Below, piece after piece: positions 52,918 through 61,586 of a stretch of DNA of 64,000 bases (within the stretch, counting starts at the first letter, position 1; each line of letters begins with the position of its first letter). This stretch comes from a virus. The stretch is from IMG/VR virus record IMGVR_UViG_3300008952_000002, positions 62,001 to 126,000 of that record; one strand, 5' to 3'. A model generated the notes under the pieces. It saw only the letters and a program-made list of their open reading frames with translations, was not told the origin of the DNA and made no database searches. The position numbers were made by a program, and so were the translations under genes.

Positions 52918-53984
52918 GACCGTTTGACGTGGCAAAATTTAGAAAAGATATTACAAAGTCTATTGACGGCTTGTCAGTAGGCTTTAGCGATCCTACCGAT
53001 TGGATTTCTGTAGGTAATTATTGTTTAAACTATCTTGTCAGTGGAGACTTTTACAAAGGCATTCCATTAGGAAGAGTCACTGTATTAGCAGGAGAATCAG
53101 GCTCAGGCAAATCTTATATTGCTTCTGGGAATATCGTTAAAGAAGCACAAAAACAAGATATTTTTGTAGTTTTGATCGACTCTGAATCTGCTCTAGATAA
53201 GGAGTGGTTAGAAAGACTAGGTGTTGATACTAGCGAAGAAAAACTACTTCGCTTGTCTATGAGTATGATTGATGACGTTGCTAAAACTATCAGCGTCTTT
53301 ATGAAAGACTACAAGACAATGGAAGAGGAAGAACGCCCTAAAGTTCTTTTTGTTATTGACTCTTTAGGTATGTTACTTACTCCCACAGACGTAGATCAAT
53401 TTGATAAAGGTGATCTAAAAGGTGATATGGGCCGCAAACCTAAAGCATTAACCGCACTTGTTCGCAATTGCGTTAATATGTTTGGCGGACACAATGTAGG
53501 ATTAGTAGCAACAAACCACACTTATGCATCTCAAGATATGTTTGATCCAGATGATAAGATTTCAGGGGGTCAAGGCTTTATCTACGCAAGTTCTATCGTT
53601 ATTGCTATGAAAAAGTTAAAACTTAAAGAAGATGCAGATGGCAACAAAACATCACAAGTCTATGGTATTAGGGCAGGTTGTAAGGTAATGAAAACACGCT
53701 ATGCCAAACCATTTGAAGGTGTTCAAGTTAAAATTCCTTATGAAACAGGCATGGATCCTTATAGTGGCTTGATAGAAATGTTTGAAGCACAAGGCTGGGT
53801 TAAGAAAACCGGCAATAGACTTGGTTATACATGTAAAGATGGTACTGAAATTCTAGAGTTTAGAAAAGGATGGACTGGCGAGAAATTAGATCGCGTTATG
53901 CGTGATGTAATGTCAGGTGGTATTGGCGAAAATGTAGAATCAGACCCCGATGTAGAATTTGAAGAAACTGAAACAGAAGCATAA
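52914..53984 (+). CDS. uvsX: UvsX recombinase
   Basis: 356 residues. Walker A GESGSGKS (residues 60-67), Walker B VLFVIDSLGML (about 144-154), VATNHTYASQDMFDPDDKIS and GGQGFIYASSIVIAMKK are T4 UvsX/RecA-family signatures. Strand exchange in recombination-dependent replication. The C-terminus is acidic. Overlaps the preceding small NUMOD3-like frame by 4 nt, consistent with coupled translation. Confidence 0.95.
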   Translation: MRPFDVAKFRKDITKSIDGLSVGFSDPTDWISVGNYCLNYLVSGDFYKGIPLGRVTVLAGESGSGKSYIASGNIVKEAQKQDIFVVLIDSESALDKEWLERLGVDTSEEKLLRLSMSMIDDVAKTISVFMKDYKTMEEEERPKVLFVIDSLGMLLTPTDVDQFDKGDLKGDMGRKPKALTALVRNCVNMFGGHNVGLVATNHTYASQDMFDPDDKISGGQGFIYASSIVIAMKKLKLKEDADGNKTSQVYGIRAGCKVMKTRYAKPFEGVQVKIPYETGMDPYSGLIEMFEAQGWVKKTGNRLGYTCKDGTEILEFRKGWTGEKLDRVMRDVMSGGIGENVESDPDVEFEETETEA

Positions 53985-53987
53985 ATA
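53980..53987 (+). promoter_or_regulatory. Late promoter-like CATAAATA overlapping the UvsX stop
   Basis: CATAAATA includes the UvsX TAA stop codon and lies 28 nt upstream of the 54015 gene. Confidence 0.45.
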
Positions 53988-54014
53988 TCCTTAACTTTAA
54001 CTTGAGGAATATTT

Positions 54015-54242
54015 GTGGATAAAATTGTTTTAGTTCATACATGGGAAATGTTGAAAGCATACATTCCGAAAAAAGAGTTACCACTTGCCGCAGAACAACT
54101 AGTAAACTATCTAACTGATGAAGATATGTCTGAAGTAATAGATGAATTAGCAAACAACTGTCCAACTATTGCACAACTTTTAAATGATTTAGATGAAGAA
54201 GATTACGAAGATGAAGATTATGACGAGGACACAGAGTGGTGA
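54015..54242 (+). CDS. Small acidic protein, unknown
   Basis: 75 residues, GTG start at 54015. Helical (VLVHTWEMLKAYIPKKELPL, QLVNYLTDEDMSEVIDELAN) with a very acidic end (LDEEDYEDEDYDEDTEW). Ribosome site TTGAGGAA 7 nt upstream. Between UvsX and UvsY; may be a small partner of the recombination proteins. Confidence 0.6.
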   Translation: MDKIVLVHTWEMLKAYIPKKELPLAAEQLVNYLTDEDMSEVIDELANNCPTIAQLLNDLDEEDYEDEDYDEDTEW

Positions 54243-54248
54243 CTTATA

Positions 54249-54701
54249 GTGTGGTATAATAAAATTGTCCAAGACATGGGTAATATACCGGATGCTCTAG
54301 AATATTTCGAGAACGAATTAACTGGTGCTAAAAAAGACGTCAAAATTTCTGGCGTCTTAGAAAAAAATGCAACAGCGTTACCAGGTATTGTAGAGCATCG
54401 CTTTAATCAACTTCAAGAGTTAGAAGCAATCCTGCAACATCTTAATATTCAACTACGCAAACTTAGACGTAAACACTTTAAAAAATACTTAGAAAGTTAT
54501 AATAGAGCCTTGAGTGCTCGTGACGCTGAAAAATATGTAGACGGCGAAGATGAAGTGGTTGATCTAGAAACTGTTATTAATGAAGTTGCATTGGTTCGCA
54601 ACAAATGGTTAGGAGTTATTAAAGGACTTGATGTTAAGCAATTTCAGGTAAGTAATGTAATAAGACTTCGCACAGCAGGTATGGAGGATGTTACAGTATA
54701 A
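54249..54701 (+). CDS. uvsY: UvsY recombination mediator
   Basis: 150 residues, likely GTG start at 54249. FNQLQELEAILQHLNIQLRK, LRRKHFKKYLESYNRALSAR-DAEKYVDGEDEVVDLETVIN and EVALVRNKWLGVIKGLDVKQ are close to UvsY of marine T4-like phages. UvsY loads UvsX onto gp32-coated ssDNA, which fits the order gp32-UvsX-UvsY. Ends by TAATG overlap with the methyltransferase. Confidence 0.85.
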   Translation: MWYNKIVQDMGNIPDALEYFENELTGAKKDVKISGVLEKNATALPGIVEHRFNQLQELEAILQHLNIQLRKLRRKHFKKYLESYNRALSARDAEKYVDGEDEVVDLETVINEVALVRNKWLGVIKGLDVKQFQVSNVIRLRTAGMEDVTV

Positions 54702-55456
54702 TGAATAAAACACTTATATATGGTGATTTAGTCGAACAAAGAAAATCAGCCCAAGAAGTTTTCAAAGTAGTTTCTAAACAATTGTTTGAGAACATGTTGC
54801 ATGTATGTGATTTTGGCTGTGGGGATGGATCTAATACAGAATGGTGGTGTAACCAAGCATCATATGAAGAATCTGCACCATACGCTAATCACACAAAAGT
54901 TTCTGGTATTGATTTAATTGATAGGGAAACTGATAAATTTGACTTTACTTGTGGCGATATTTTAAATATGCCATACAAAGACGATGAATTTAATATTGGT
55001 TGGTGTCACTATACATTACAACAATTGAAAGACCCTATACAAGGGTTATTAGAAATGCGTAGAGTACTTACTCCTTTTTCATTACTGTTTATAACTGTTC
55101 CACAAACATTAGATACAGAGTTTGGTAGACTAAAAACTAAATTTGGAAGATATGATAGAAACTTTTATACCTTACCTACATTTATAAATCAGTTAGCAAT
55201 AACAGGCTGGGATTGTAGAAAGGGATATTTTCTTAAAAATTTTAATGATCGTAATATTTACGGTATTGTTAAACCCAAACAAGATTGGGAAGAACTAGAT
55301 GATCCAATGGATTTAGGACCAGTAGATCTTATGGAAAGAGAAGTCTTGCCTGAAAGTACGGATGATATGATAAAAGCAAAAGGTTATTTTGACGAGTCTG
55401 CGTTAATGCTAACGTGGATGAATGGCTCAATTACTGATTATGGAAGTAGAGTGTAA
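54701..55456 (+). CDS. Class I SAM-dependent methyltransferase
   Basis: 251 residues. SAM-binding motif VCDFGCGDGSN (about 36-46), acidic strand SGIDLID and GDILNMPYKDDEFNIGWCHY, then LQQLKDPIQGLLEMRRVLTP typical of Methyltransf_11 enzymes. Start shares one base with the UvsY stop. Substrate not evident; the adjacent FkbM enzyme suggests sugar or small-molecule methylation. Confidence 0.85.
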   Translation: MNKTLIYGDLVEQRKSAQEVFKVVSKQLFENMLHVCDFGCGDGSNTEWWCNQASYEESAPYANHTKVSGIDLIDRETDKFDFTCGDILNMPYKDDEFNIGWCHYTLQQLKDPIQGLLEMRRVLTPFSLLFITVPQTLDTEFGRLKTKFGRYDRNFYTLPTFINQLAITGWDCRKGYFLKNFNDRNIYGIVKPKQDWEELDDPMDLGPVDLMEREVLPESTDDMIKAKGYFDESALMLTWMNGSITDYGSRV

Positions 55457-56325
55457 TGGGTTTTCCTATACTACAATGTGAAAATGTTAGAGTTAAGCCG
55501 TGTAAGCACGGAGATTTTGCATATAATATCAAAGACACAATTGTCGGTCGTAGTTTAGATTTATACGGTGAATATGCAGAGGCAGAACTAGCATTGGCAT
55601 CACAATTATTACGACCAGGTGCTAAAGTTATTGATGTAGGGGCTAATATAGGATTACATTCTGTGTTTTATTCTAGAATAGTAGGCAAGGAAGGAGAAGT
55701 ATATGCTTTTGAACCAAGCCATTTAAATTATTTTTTCTTAATGACTAATCTGACTATTAATAGTGCATTTAACGTAACGCCAGTCAAAGGAGCAGTGGGA
55801 ACAAAACGGCCATTATACTTGCCATTGAATAGAGTAGATGACGAAATGAATCATGGCGCATTAAAAACATCTGACAATGATACAGGCAATGATGTAGAAC
55901 GTTGCGCGGTGTTTAATTTAGATGATATTGGTCTCGATTATTGTAATTTGGTTAAAGTAGATGTAGAAGGTAATGAATCAGATGTTCTACATACTGGTAC
56001 AAGGCTATTCTCAACTCATAGACCATTTGTTATTGCAGAATGCCAAGAAAACCAAAAAGAATTGCTACAAACTTTTAAAGATATGGATTATGACTGTTAT
56101 TGGCTTCCCTCTCCGGATTTTAATCCAGATAATTACTTTGAAAATTCTGAGTGTATTTTTGTAGATCCCACAGGTGCTGTAATCAACGTTTTTGCCCACC
56201 CTAAAGAAATTGACATCAAAATAGATAATTTGACTAAAATCCGCAAAGTTACAGATAAGTGGAAATCTCCAAAAACCACTAAAAAATCCAAGAAAAAGAC
56301 TACTAAGAAAACTAAGAAAAAGTAG
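55456..56325 (+). CDS. FkbM-family methyltransferase
   Basis: 289 residues. VIDVGANIGLHSVFYSRIVG (motif I), VYAFEPSHLNYFFLMTNLTI, and LVKVDVEGNESDVLHTG (the EGxE motif of FkbM methyltransferases). C-terminus ends in a poly-Lys/Thr tail (KKTTKKTKKK), perhaps for nucleic-acid or membrane binding. O-methylation of a sugar is the usual role. Overlaps the preceding methyltransferase by 1 nt. Confidence 0.88.
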   Translation: MGFPILQCENVRVKPCKHGDFAYNIKDTIVGRSLDLYGEYAEAELALASQLLRPGAKVIDVGANIGLHSVFYSRIVGKEGEVYAFEPSHLNYFFLMTNLTINSAFNVTPVKGAVGTKRPLYLPLNRVDDEMNHGALKTSDNDTGNDVERCAVFNLDDIGLDYCNLVKVDVEGNESDVLHTGTRLFSTHRPFVIAECQENQKELLQTFKDMDYDCYWLPSPDFNPDNYFENSECIFVDPTGAVINVFAHPKEIDIKIDNLTKIRKVTDKWKSPKTTKKSKKKTTKKTKKK

Positions 56326-56340
56326 CAATTAGTAAGTCAT

Positions 56341-56426
56341 TGATTTTATTGGCTTTTTTCTTCAATGATTTCAAACACTTACCAAAATATCAAAAATAGT
56401 TGATTCTTCAATAAAATCAAGCACTT
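56341..56426. repeat. Inverted and direct repeats upstream of the AAA+ cassette
   Basis: TGATTTTATTG (56341-56351) pairs with CAATAAAATCA (56409-56419). Overlapping this are two 23-nt imperfect direct repeats starting TTCTTCAAT and ending CACTT (56358-56380 and 56404-56426; 19 of 23 match by eye). They sit just upstream of a sigma70-like promoter, so they may bind a regulator. Confidence 0.5.
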
Positions 56427-56441
56427 AGAGTACAAAAAAAA

Positions 56442-56469
56442 GTGACAGATCTGACAAAATCAGTATAAT
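56442..56469 (+). promoter_or_regulatory. Sigma70-type promoter of the AAA+ cassette
   Basis: GTGACA (56442-56447), 16-nt spacer, TATAAT (56464-56469). The expected transcription start is near 56476, so the ATG at 56468 cannot be used and the ATG at 56504 is the start of the first gene. Confidence 0.7.
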
Positions 56470-56503
56470 GTATATATACGCTAAAGAAACAAGGAGAAAC
56501 GTG

Positions 56504-56680
56504 ATGACTAGAACAGAAATTGTAAACAAACTTCTTGAGTCTTACAATGATGAAGAAATAAAGTCAGTAGGAAATGCTATCGGCATAGGATATACTAGTC
56601 TTTGGAGACAAGAAGTAATGAATATGTTTGTCGAAGCGATAAATGATTTCTTGTCAGACCCAACTAACAAGGAGCGATAG
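56504..56680 (+). CDS. Small protein, unknown, first gene of the AAA+ cassette
   Basis: 58 residues, ATG 56504 with AAGGAGAA 5-12 nt upstream. Helical, TEIVNKLLESYNDEEIKSVG then IGYTSLWRQEVMNMFVEAIN. Start is fixed by the promoter at 56464-56469. One Trp and no recognisable motif; may be a small regulator. Confidence 0.6.
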   Translation: MTRTEIVNKLLESYNDEEIKSVGNAIGIGYTSLWRQEVMNMFVEAINDFLSDPTNKER

Positions 56681-56926
56681 ATGCGTAATACTTTTGTAAT
56701 CAACTTTCGAAACATTGCTGGATCTCAGCGTGAGACTTGTGTTTACGACGACACGCTGGTGGGTGCTGTTGGGCAGTTTAATGCCAATCCCAAAACCAGT
56801 GGCTTCGATACTCCGTTGAGAGTGCAGGCGTTCAAGGGCGAAGTACATTGGCCCGCAACTGGCAATGCCACGCGCCTCGGCACCTTCACCATGCAGGGAC
56901 GATATGACGTCCCCCGCCAAGTTTAA
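56681..56926 (+). CDS. Small unknown protein in the GC-richer cassette
   Basis: 81 residues, ATG 56681 immediately after the previous stop, with AAGGAGCG in front. Contains VINFRNIAGSQRETCVYDD and HWPATGNATRLGTFTMQGRY; beta-rich, no known motif. DNA here is clearly richer in G/C and uses different codons from the neighbours. Confidence 0.6.
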   Translation: MRNTFVINFRNIAGSQRETCVYDDTLVGAVGQFNANPKTSGFDTPLRVQAFKGEVHWPATGNATRLGTFTMQGRYDVPRQV

Positions 56927-56951
56927 TCCACTGACATATAAGGAGCGAATT

Positions 56952-58016
56952 ATGTCACACATTAAAGTCCTCAAAGGCATCATCAACCGTAAAGACTCTC
57001 CCACTAAGGATGTGGAAAATGTCATTTTCCCACTGGTCAAAAATTATCGTCCGTCTACTAAAGGCGGCGGCAAGATTACCGTAGACGGAACTGATATGCT
57101 GGGATTCCCGCAGTATACATTCGCAATCCAGGTTGAGTCTCCACTACATATTGAAATGGTGGGCGAGAGTGAAGCCGAGGAATATGCAAAGAAAATGGCT
57201 GCAGGAAATACCTCGTCTAAAAGTCCCGTTGTAGAGAAGGTCGAAGAAACTGACGAAGAGGTCATGAACCGCATTGAAGAGCGTTTCAGCATCCTCAACG
57301 AAATGACTGAAGCGACTATCAATGGTGATGTCCGTGCAATGATTGTCACAGGCCCTCCTGGAGTTGGTAAGTCCTACGGTGTAGAGACCACCCTGGAAAA
57401 GGCCTCACTGTTCGACAAAATCAAAGGCACTCGTACACGATACGATGTTGTAAAAGGTGCGATGACTGCTCTTGGACTGTACGCGAAACTGTATGAGTAC
57501 AGCGATCCAGGCAACGTGTTGGTGTTTGATGACTGCGACACTGTATTGTTTGATGACTTGTCACTCAACATACTGAAAGCGGCATTGGACTCGGGTAAGA
57601 GACGCCGAATCCATTGGAATGCTGACAGTGTCAAACTCCGTGCAGAAGGCATTCCTAATTCGTTTGACTTCCGCGGGTCAGCAATCTTCATCACTAACGT
57701 GAAGTTTGAGAATATACGCTCTAAGAAAGTACAGGACCACTTGGAAGCACTCCAGTCACGTTGCCACTACTTGGACCTTACGTTGGACACAATGCGTGAC
57801 AAGATCCTGCGTATCAAACAGATTGCCAAAAGCGGTGAATTGTTCAACGGATACAAGTTTAATAAACAAACGCAAGACGAGGTTCTTGACTACATGGAAA
57901 AGAACAAAGACCGAGTTCGAGAAATGTCACTTCGTACTGCTCTCAAGATTGGTGACTTGCGTAAAATCTCCAAAGATAATTGGAGACGTATGGCGGAGGT
58001 TAGCATACTTCGTTAA
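56952..58016 (+). CDS. AAA+ ATPase
   Basis: 354 residues from ATG 56952 (AAGGAGCG 6 nt before). N-terminal MSHIKVLKGIINRKDSPTKD and a linker, then the AAA+ core: Walker A GPPGVGKS (134-141), Walker B VLVFDDCD (189-196), sensor-like FITNVKF and ALQSRCHYLDL (Arg-finger region). C-terminal helical lid. Known in marine phages as an AAA family ATPase; may act in replication or host takeover. GC-rich codon use compared with the rest. Confidence 0.8.
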   Translation: MSHIKVLKGIINRKDSPTKDVENVIFPLVKNYRPSTKGGGKITVDGTDMLGFPQYTFAIQVESPLHIEMVGESEAEEYAKKMAAGNTSSKSPVVEKVEETDEEVMNRIEERFSILNEMTEATINGDVRAMIVTGPPGVGKSYGVETTLEKASLFDKIKGTRTRYDVVKGAMTALGLYAKLYEYSDPGNVLVFDDCDTVLFDDLSLNILKAALDSGKRRRIHWNADSVKLRAEGIPNSFDFRGSAIFITNVKFENIRSKKVQDHLEALQSRCHYLDLTLDTMRDKILRIKQIAKSGELFNGYKFNKQTQDEVLDYMEKNKDRVREMSLRTALKIGDLRKISKDNWRRMAEVSILR

Positions 58017-58029
58017 CACCCGCCAAAAT

Positions 58030-58104
58030 AGATACTTATTGCCTCGCTCCGGCGATAAGTATCTAATACACTTGGGGAGGCCTAGTGTCTCCCCTTTCTT
58101 TTTA
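58030..58104 (+). terminator. Double hairpin terminator closing the AAA+ cassette
   Basis: First hairpin AGATACTTAT (58030-58039) with ATAAGTATCT (58055-58064), 10 bp. Second hairpin GGGGAG (58074-58079) with CTCCCC (58089-58094) followed by TTTCTTTTT, a typical intrinsic terminator. Confidence 0.85.
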
Positions 58105-58106
58105 TT

Positions 58107-59141
58107 ATGAATAAACCTGTCAAAGTTTATATAGACGACAAAAAGATTTATCTAAAACTTCCGTTTTCAATGACGGGATTAGACATTACTGAAAGATTTA
58201 GCACTTCAGATATACCACGCAGACTATTCGCACACGGTAAGCAAAGCAATACAGACTTGACTTGGGATGTAGAGCGTAAAGCTTGGGCTTTTAGTTTAGC
58301 AGAGATTAATTTTACTTTTATACAAGACTTTTTACAAAGCCTTGAGATTACCGAAGTAGAATACAGCAACGAAATACAAGAATATTTAGATACTATAAAC
58401 GAAATAAAGCAGTCTGAAGATGAATACAGAGTTGAACTTTGTGTTGATAATAGTTTTAAACCGTATATTAAAAACGCATCACAGGCATTGTTAGATTATT
58501 TAGAAAAAAAAGAAATAATTGATCTTTGGGATTTAATAGACAAGTCTGCAGAACTTGGTTATGGTTTAAGTAATAAAATAAAACTATTGCTTAACGATTC
58601 TGTAGAGCATATTATGGCATCCAATACTCGTGTGTCGTTAACAGGCTCAGTAAAAGACAAGGAAAAGAAACTAAAGCATATGATTTTGTATGCTTTGAAA
58701 TACAATAGACTTCCAATAGTATTTTATTCACCAGAGCGTTTATTATTTGGTCCAAAGGTAGACGCAGGCATTGCTAAACAAAACAGTGAAGTGAGGGCCG
58801 TAACTAAACAACAAGTAATGATAGATACACAGTTTGAACCGATGGTGGTTAAAGTAATAAAGCAGTTTATTAAGGATGATGCTATAGGCAAAGCAGAAAG
58901 AGTGTGTAAAAAAGACTGCTTAGTTTATTACGCTCATAACGTTCAAGAATTAATAGAAAGCGAAGTAAACCCGCAGTTAATATTTGTTACAAGAATGGTT
59001 AATGAAAAAACATTCAACATTTATCTTGACCAAATACCTAAGGTATGTTATTATAATACTGTAAACTCGCCGCTGAGCGATGAGGATAAAAAGATATTAA
59101 AACAGTTAGGTCCTGGCCCAGCATATTATGCCAAAGTGTAA
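58107..59141 (+). CDS. Unknown protein next to UvsW
   Basis: 344 residues. Helical with VYIDDKKIYLKLPFSMTGLD at the start, LYALKYNRLPIVFYSPERLL (nt 58690s) and LVYYAHNVQELIESEVNPQL then FVTRMVNEKTFNIYLDQIPK. No helicase motif is complete. Overlaps the UvsW start by 14 nt, so a partner role in UvsW-dependent branch processing is possible. Confidence 0.6.
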   Translation: MNKPVKVYIDDKKIYLKLPFSMTGLDITERFSTSDIPRRLFAHGKQSNTDLTWDVERKAWAFSLAEINFTFIQDFLQSLEITEVEYSNEIQEYLDTINEIKQSEDEYRVELCVDNSFKPYIKNASQALLDYLEKKEIIDLWDLIDKSAELGYGLSNKIKLLLNDSVEHIMASNTRVSLTGSVKDKEKKLKHMILYALKYNRLPIVFYSPERLLFGPKVDAGIAKQNSEVRAVTKQQVMIDTQFEPMVVKVIKQFIKDDAIGKAERVCKKDCLVYYAHNVQELIESEVNPQLIFVTRMVNEKTFNIYLDQIPKVCYYNTVNSPLSDEDKKILKQLGPGPAYYAKV

Positions 59142-60579
59142 GTTATATTTAAAAGACGAAGTAAATTGTAAATTTGAAGGATTAGATTTAACAGACAGAC
59201 GAAAGTTAGTCGATAAATTTAAATTTGATATCCCCCACGCAAGATTTATGCCAGCAGTTCGTTTAGGACGCTGGGATGGTAAAGCGTCTTTCTTTAATCT
59301 TGGTGGTAGTACATATACAAACTTGTTGGGCGATATATTACCATTACTCGACAATTACAAAATAGAATTAATTGATTATAGGAATCCTGTTGAACTAACT
59401 TTTGATAAAGTAAATGTAAACAGTTATAATCACGTCAAATGGCCTAGCGGACATACGCATGAAGGACAGTCTATTGTATTACGAGATTATCAAGTTGAAG
59501 TAATTAATCGCTTTTTAGAAAATCCACAGTCCATACAAGAGGTCGCGACTGGCGCAGGCAAAACACTTATTACTGCCGCACTTAGTAATATATGCGAGAA
59601 ATATGGGCGCACTATAGTTATTGTGCCAAACAAAAGTCTTGTGACTCAAACCGAAGAGGACTACATAAACTTAGGACTTGATGTGGGTGTCTTTTATGGT
59701 GACAGAAAAGAATACGGCAGAACGCATACCATTTGCACTTGGCAAAGTTTAAACATACTTACAAAGAAAACACGTAATGCAGAAGTAGATGTTACTATAG
59801 AAGACTTCATAGAGGGCGTGGCGTGTATTATGGTAGACGAAGTCCATATGAGTAAGGCAGATGTGCTGAAGCAATTGCTAACGCAACAGTTTGCTAATGT
59901 GCCTATACGTTGGGGTTTAACAGGCACAATACCAAAAGAAAAGTATGAATGGATGTCACTAAAAGTTAGTATTGGTGATGTAGTTAATAGAATAGCCGCC
60001 GCTGACCTGCAAGACAAGGGCGTCTTAGCAAATTGCCACGTTAATATAGTACAACTTAATGATTATGGCGAATATAATAATTATCAGAGTGAATTGAAGT
60101 ATCTTTTAAGCAACGAAGATAGAATAGATTACATAGGCAATTTTATTGATGATGTTAAAGATAGTGGAAACACTTTGATATTAGTTGATAGAATAAGCGC
60201 CGGCAAACTGCTTGAACAAAGGTTAGATGGAAGTGTATTTGTGAGCGGTGCTACTAAGGCAGATGAAAGAAAAGAACATTATGATGATGTTAGAACAGCA
60301 GACGCAAAAATAATTATTGCAACATATGGCGTTGCGGCAGTTGGCATTAACATACCACGTATATTTAATTTGGTATTAATTGAACCAGGCAAAAGTTTTG
60401 TTAGAGTAATACAAAGTATTGGCCGTGGTATTAGAAAAGCAGAAGATAAAGACTTTGTACAAATTTGGGATATAACTAGCACTTGCAAGTATGCTAAACG
60501 ACATTTAACTAAAAGAAAAAGTTATTACAGGGAAGCAGAATATCCATTTACTGTAGAAAAAGTGAATTGGCAAGGATAA
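59128..60579 (+). CDS. uvsW: UvsW RNA-DNA and DNA helicase
   Basis: 483 residues. SF2 helicase: RDYQVEVINRFLENP (Q-like motif), Walker A ATGAGKTL (about 139-146), VDEVHMSK (DExH, about 236), WGLTGTIPKE (motif III), and QSIGRGIRKAED (motif VI). N-terminal domain LGRWDGKASFFNLGG as in T4 UvsW. Unwinds branched DNA and R-loops, helping switch from early to late replication. Confidence 0.95.
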   Translation: MPKCKLYLKDEVNCKFEGLDLTDRRKLVDKFKFDIPHARFMPAVRLGRWDGKASFFNLGGSTYTNLLGDILPLLDNYKIELIDYRNPVELTFDKVNVNSYNHVKWPSGHTHEGQSIVLRDYQVEVINRFLENPQSIQEVATGAGKTLITAALSNICEKYGRTIVIVPNKSLVTQTEEDYINLGLDVGVFYGDRKEYGRTHTICTWQSLNILTKKTRNAEVDVTIEDFIEGVACIMVDEVHMSKADVLKQLLTQQFANVPIRWGLTGTIPKEKYEWMSLKVSIGDVVNRIAAADLQDKGVLANCHVNIVQLNDYGEYNNYQSELKYLLSNEDRIDYIGNFIDDVKDSGNTLILVDRISAGKLLEQRLDGSVFVSGATKADERKEHYDDVRTADAKIIIATYGVAAVGINIPRIFNLVLIEPGKSFVRVIQSIGRGIRKAEDKDFVQIWDITSTCKYAKRHLTKRKSYYREAEYPFTVEKVNWQG

Positions 60580-60592
60580 TAAATAATAAGCA

Positions 60593-61015
60593 ATGAGTTC
60601 ACAAGTTAGCGATCTTTATAAAAAGTACCACGACTTAATCAAAGAATTAGACGATATTAAATTAGAACACAAAAGTCTAATAGACAAAATTGATAAGGTT
60701 AAACTTGAAAATAAAGATTTACAATCCGAAATTATATTATTAGTAAAGCAGATGGCTTCACTGGAAAAACTCGTTCATACAAAATATATGAATACAGGTC
60801 CGGGCTCTCCATCTACTCCGGATTATGATGATGCTGGTAATCCTACACGCCCTACAATTAAAGGTAACCCAATTCCGGCTAGATCAAAAGACAGAACACA
60901 CCAATATTATATAATTAACCCACGAACAAAACAAATAGTTAAAAATCCAGATTACAAACCCAAACCAGCAGATGATCAAATTAGTGATCCTACTGATGAT
61001 GATCCACCATTTTAA
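60593..61015 (+). CDS. Coiled-coil protein, unknown
   Basis: 140 residues. Residues 1-62 are a coiled coil (KKYHDLIKELDDIKLEHKSL, IDKIDKVKLENKDLQSEIIL), then a Pro/Asp-rich linker and a Lys/Pro/Asp end (KPKPADDQISDPTDDDPPF). In phages such small coiled-coil genes beside UvsW are of unknown role; might be a scaffold or replication accessory. Confidence 0.6.
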   Translation: MSSQVSDLYKKYHDLIKELDDIKLEHKSLIDKIDKVKLENKDLQSEIILLVKQMASLEKLVHTKYMNTGPGSPSTPDYDDAGNPTRPTIKGNPIPARSKDRTHQYYIINPRTKQIVKNPDYKPKPADDQISDPTDDDPPF

Positions 61016-61033
61016 ATTATAAGAGAAAACTCA

Positions 61034-61534
61034 ATGAGAATATTAACGTTAGATGACGTTTCATACCCAATGAACGCTATGCCTGAAAAGGTAGATGATG
61101 TAAGATTTTGTATATTAGATAATAGTAATCCTGCCGATCCGGATTACTTTTTTATACCACTTATCTTTTTGGAATCTTTTAACGCACCGGCAGTAGTACT
61201 ACAACTTGGTAAGTATAAAATTCCAATGCCTGTAGATTGGCATATCGTGGTAGGTAGTCCTGAAGTAGGTGATTTAGAAGTGTTGCCTCTTACTAGTGTA
61301 AATGATAGAGGGTTTGAAGCCTTTTTATACAATCCACTAAGTGGCTATATGCACAATTATGCGGAAATTGACATTGTAGATATCTATACAGAAGTTAAAT
61401 GGTACTTTCCTAAACTTAAAACAGGACAATTACTGGCAGTTCCTTTACATGATGGTCCTAAGCCACAATGTGCTTATTTTATTAGTGAAATTAATAAACA
61501 ATCGGAAGTTATTGATGTCACTCAAGTTATGTAA
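61034..61534 (+). CDS. Unknown conserved-looking protein
   Basis: 166 residues, beta-rich: FCILDNSNPADPDYFFIPLI, KYKIPMPVDWHIVVGSPEVG-DLEVLPLTSVNDRGFEAF, YFPKLKTGQLLAVPLHDGPK and CAYFISEINKQSEVID. I believe similar sequences occur near replication genes in marine T4-like phages but know no function. Start ATG 61034, AAGAGA upstream. Confidence 0.6.
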   Translation: MRILTLDDVSYPMNAMPEKVDDVRFCILDNSNPADPDYFFIPLIFLESFNAPAVVLQLGKYKIPMPVDWHIVVGSPEVGDLEVLPLTSVNDRGFEAFLYNPLSGYMHNYAEIDIVDIYTEVKWYFPKLKTGQLLAVPLHDGPKPQCAYFISEINKQSEVIDVTQVM

Positions 61535-61542
61535 AAAAACTA

Positions 61543-61586
61543 AACAACTAAATATTCATATGAAAACAACTAAATATTCATATGAA
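61543..61586. repeat. 22-bp tandem duplication spanning the start of the glycosidase-like gene
   Basis: AACAACTAAATATTCATATG plus AA is repeated exactly at 61543-61564 and 61565-61586. Each copy ends in ATGAA, so the gene has two candidate ATGs (61560 and 61582), and the second copy is in frame for the signal-anchored protein. CTAAATA in each copy is a weak late-promoter-like box. Recent slippage is likely. Confidence 0.8.

Noticed and set aside
52784-52924. Alternative frame beginning MKQKKRCEAQG before UvsX
   Set aside because: Overlaps the NUMOD3-like frame, which is more protein-like and ends at the UvsX start; this one runs past it without similarity.
57706-58110. Plus-strand frame of 134 codons overlapping the AAA+ gene
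   Set aside because: Out-of-frame shadow of the ATPase and terminator region; no ribosome site and no similarity.
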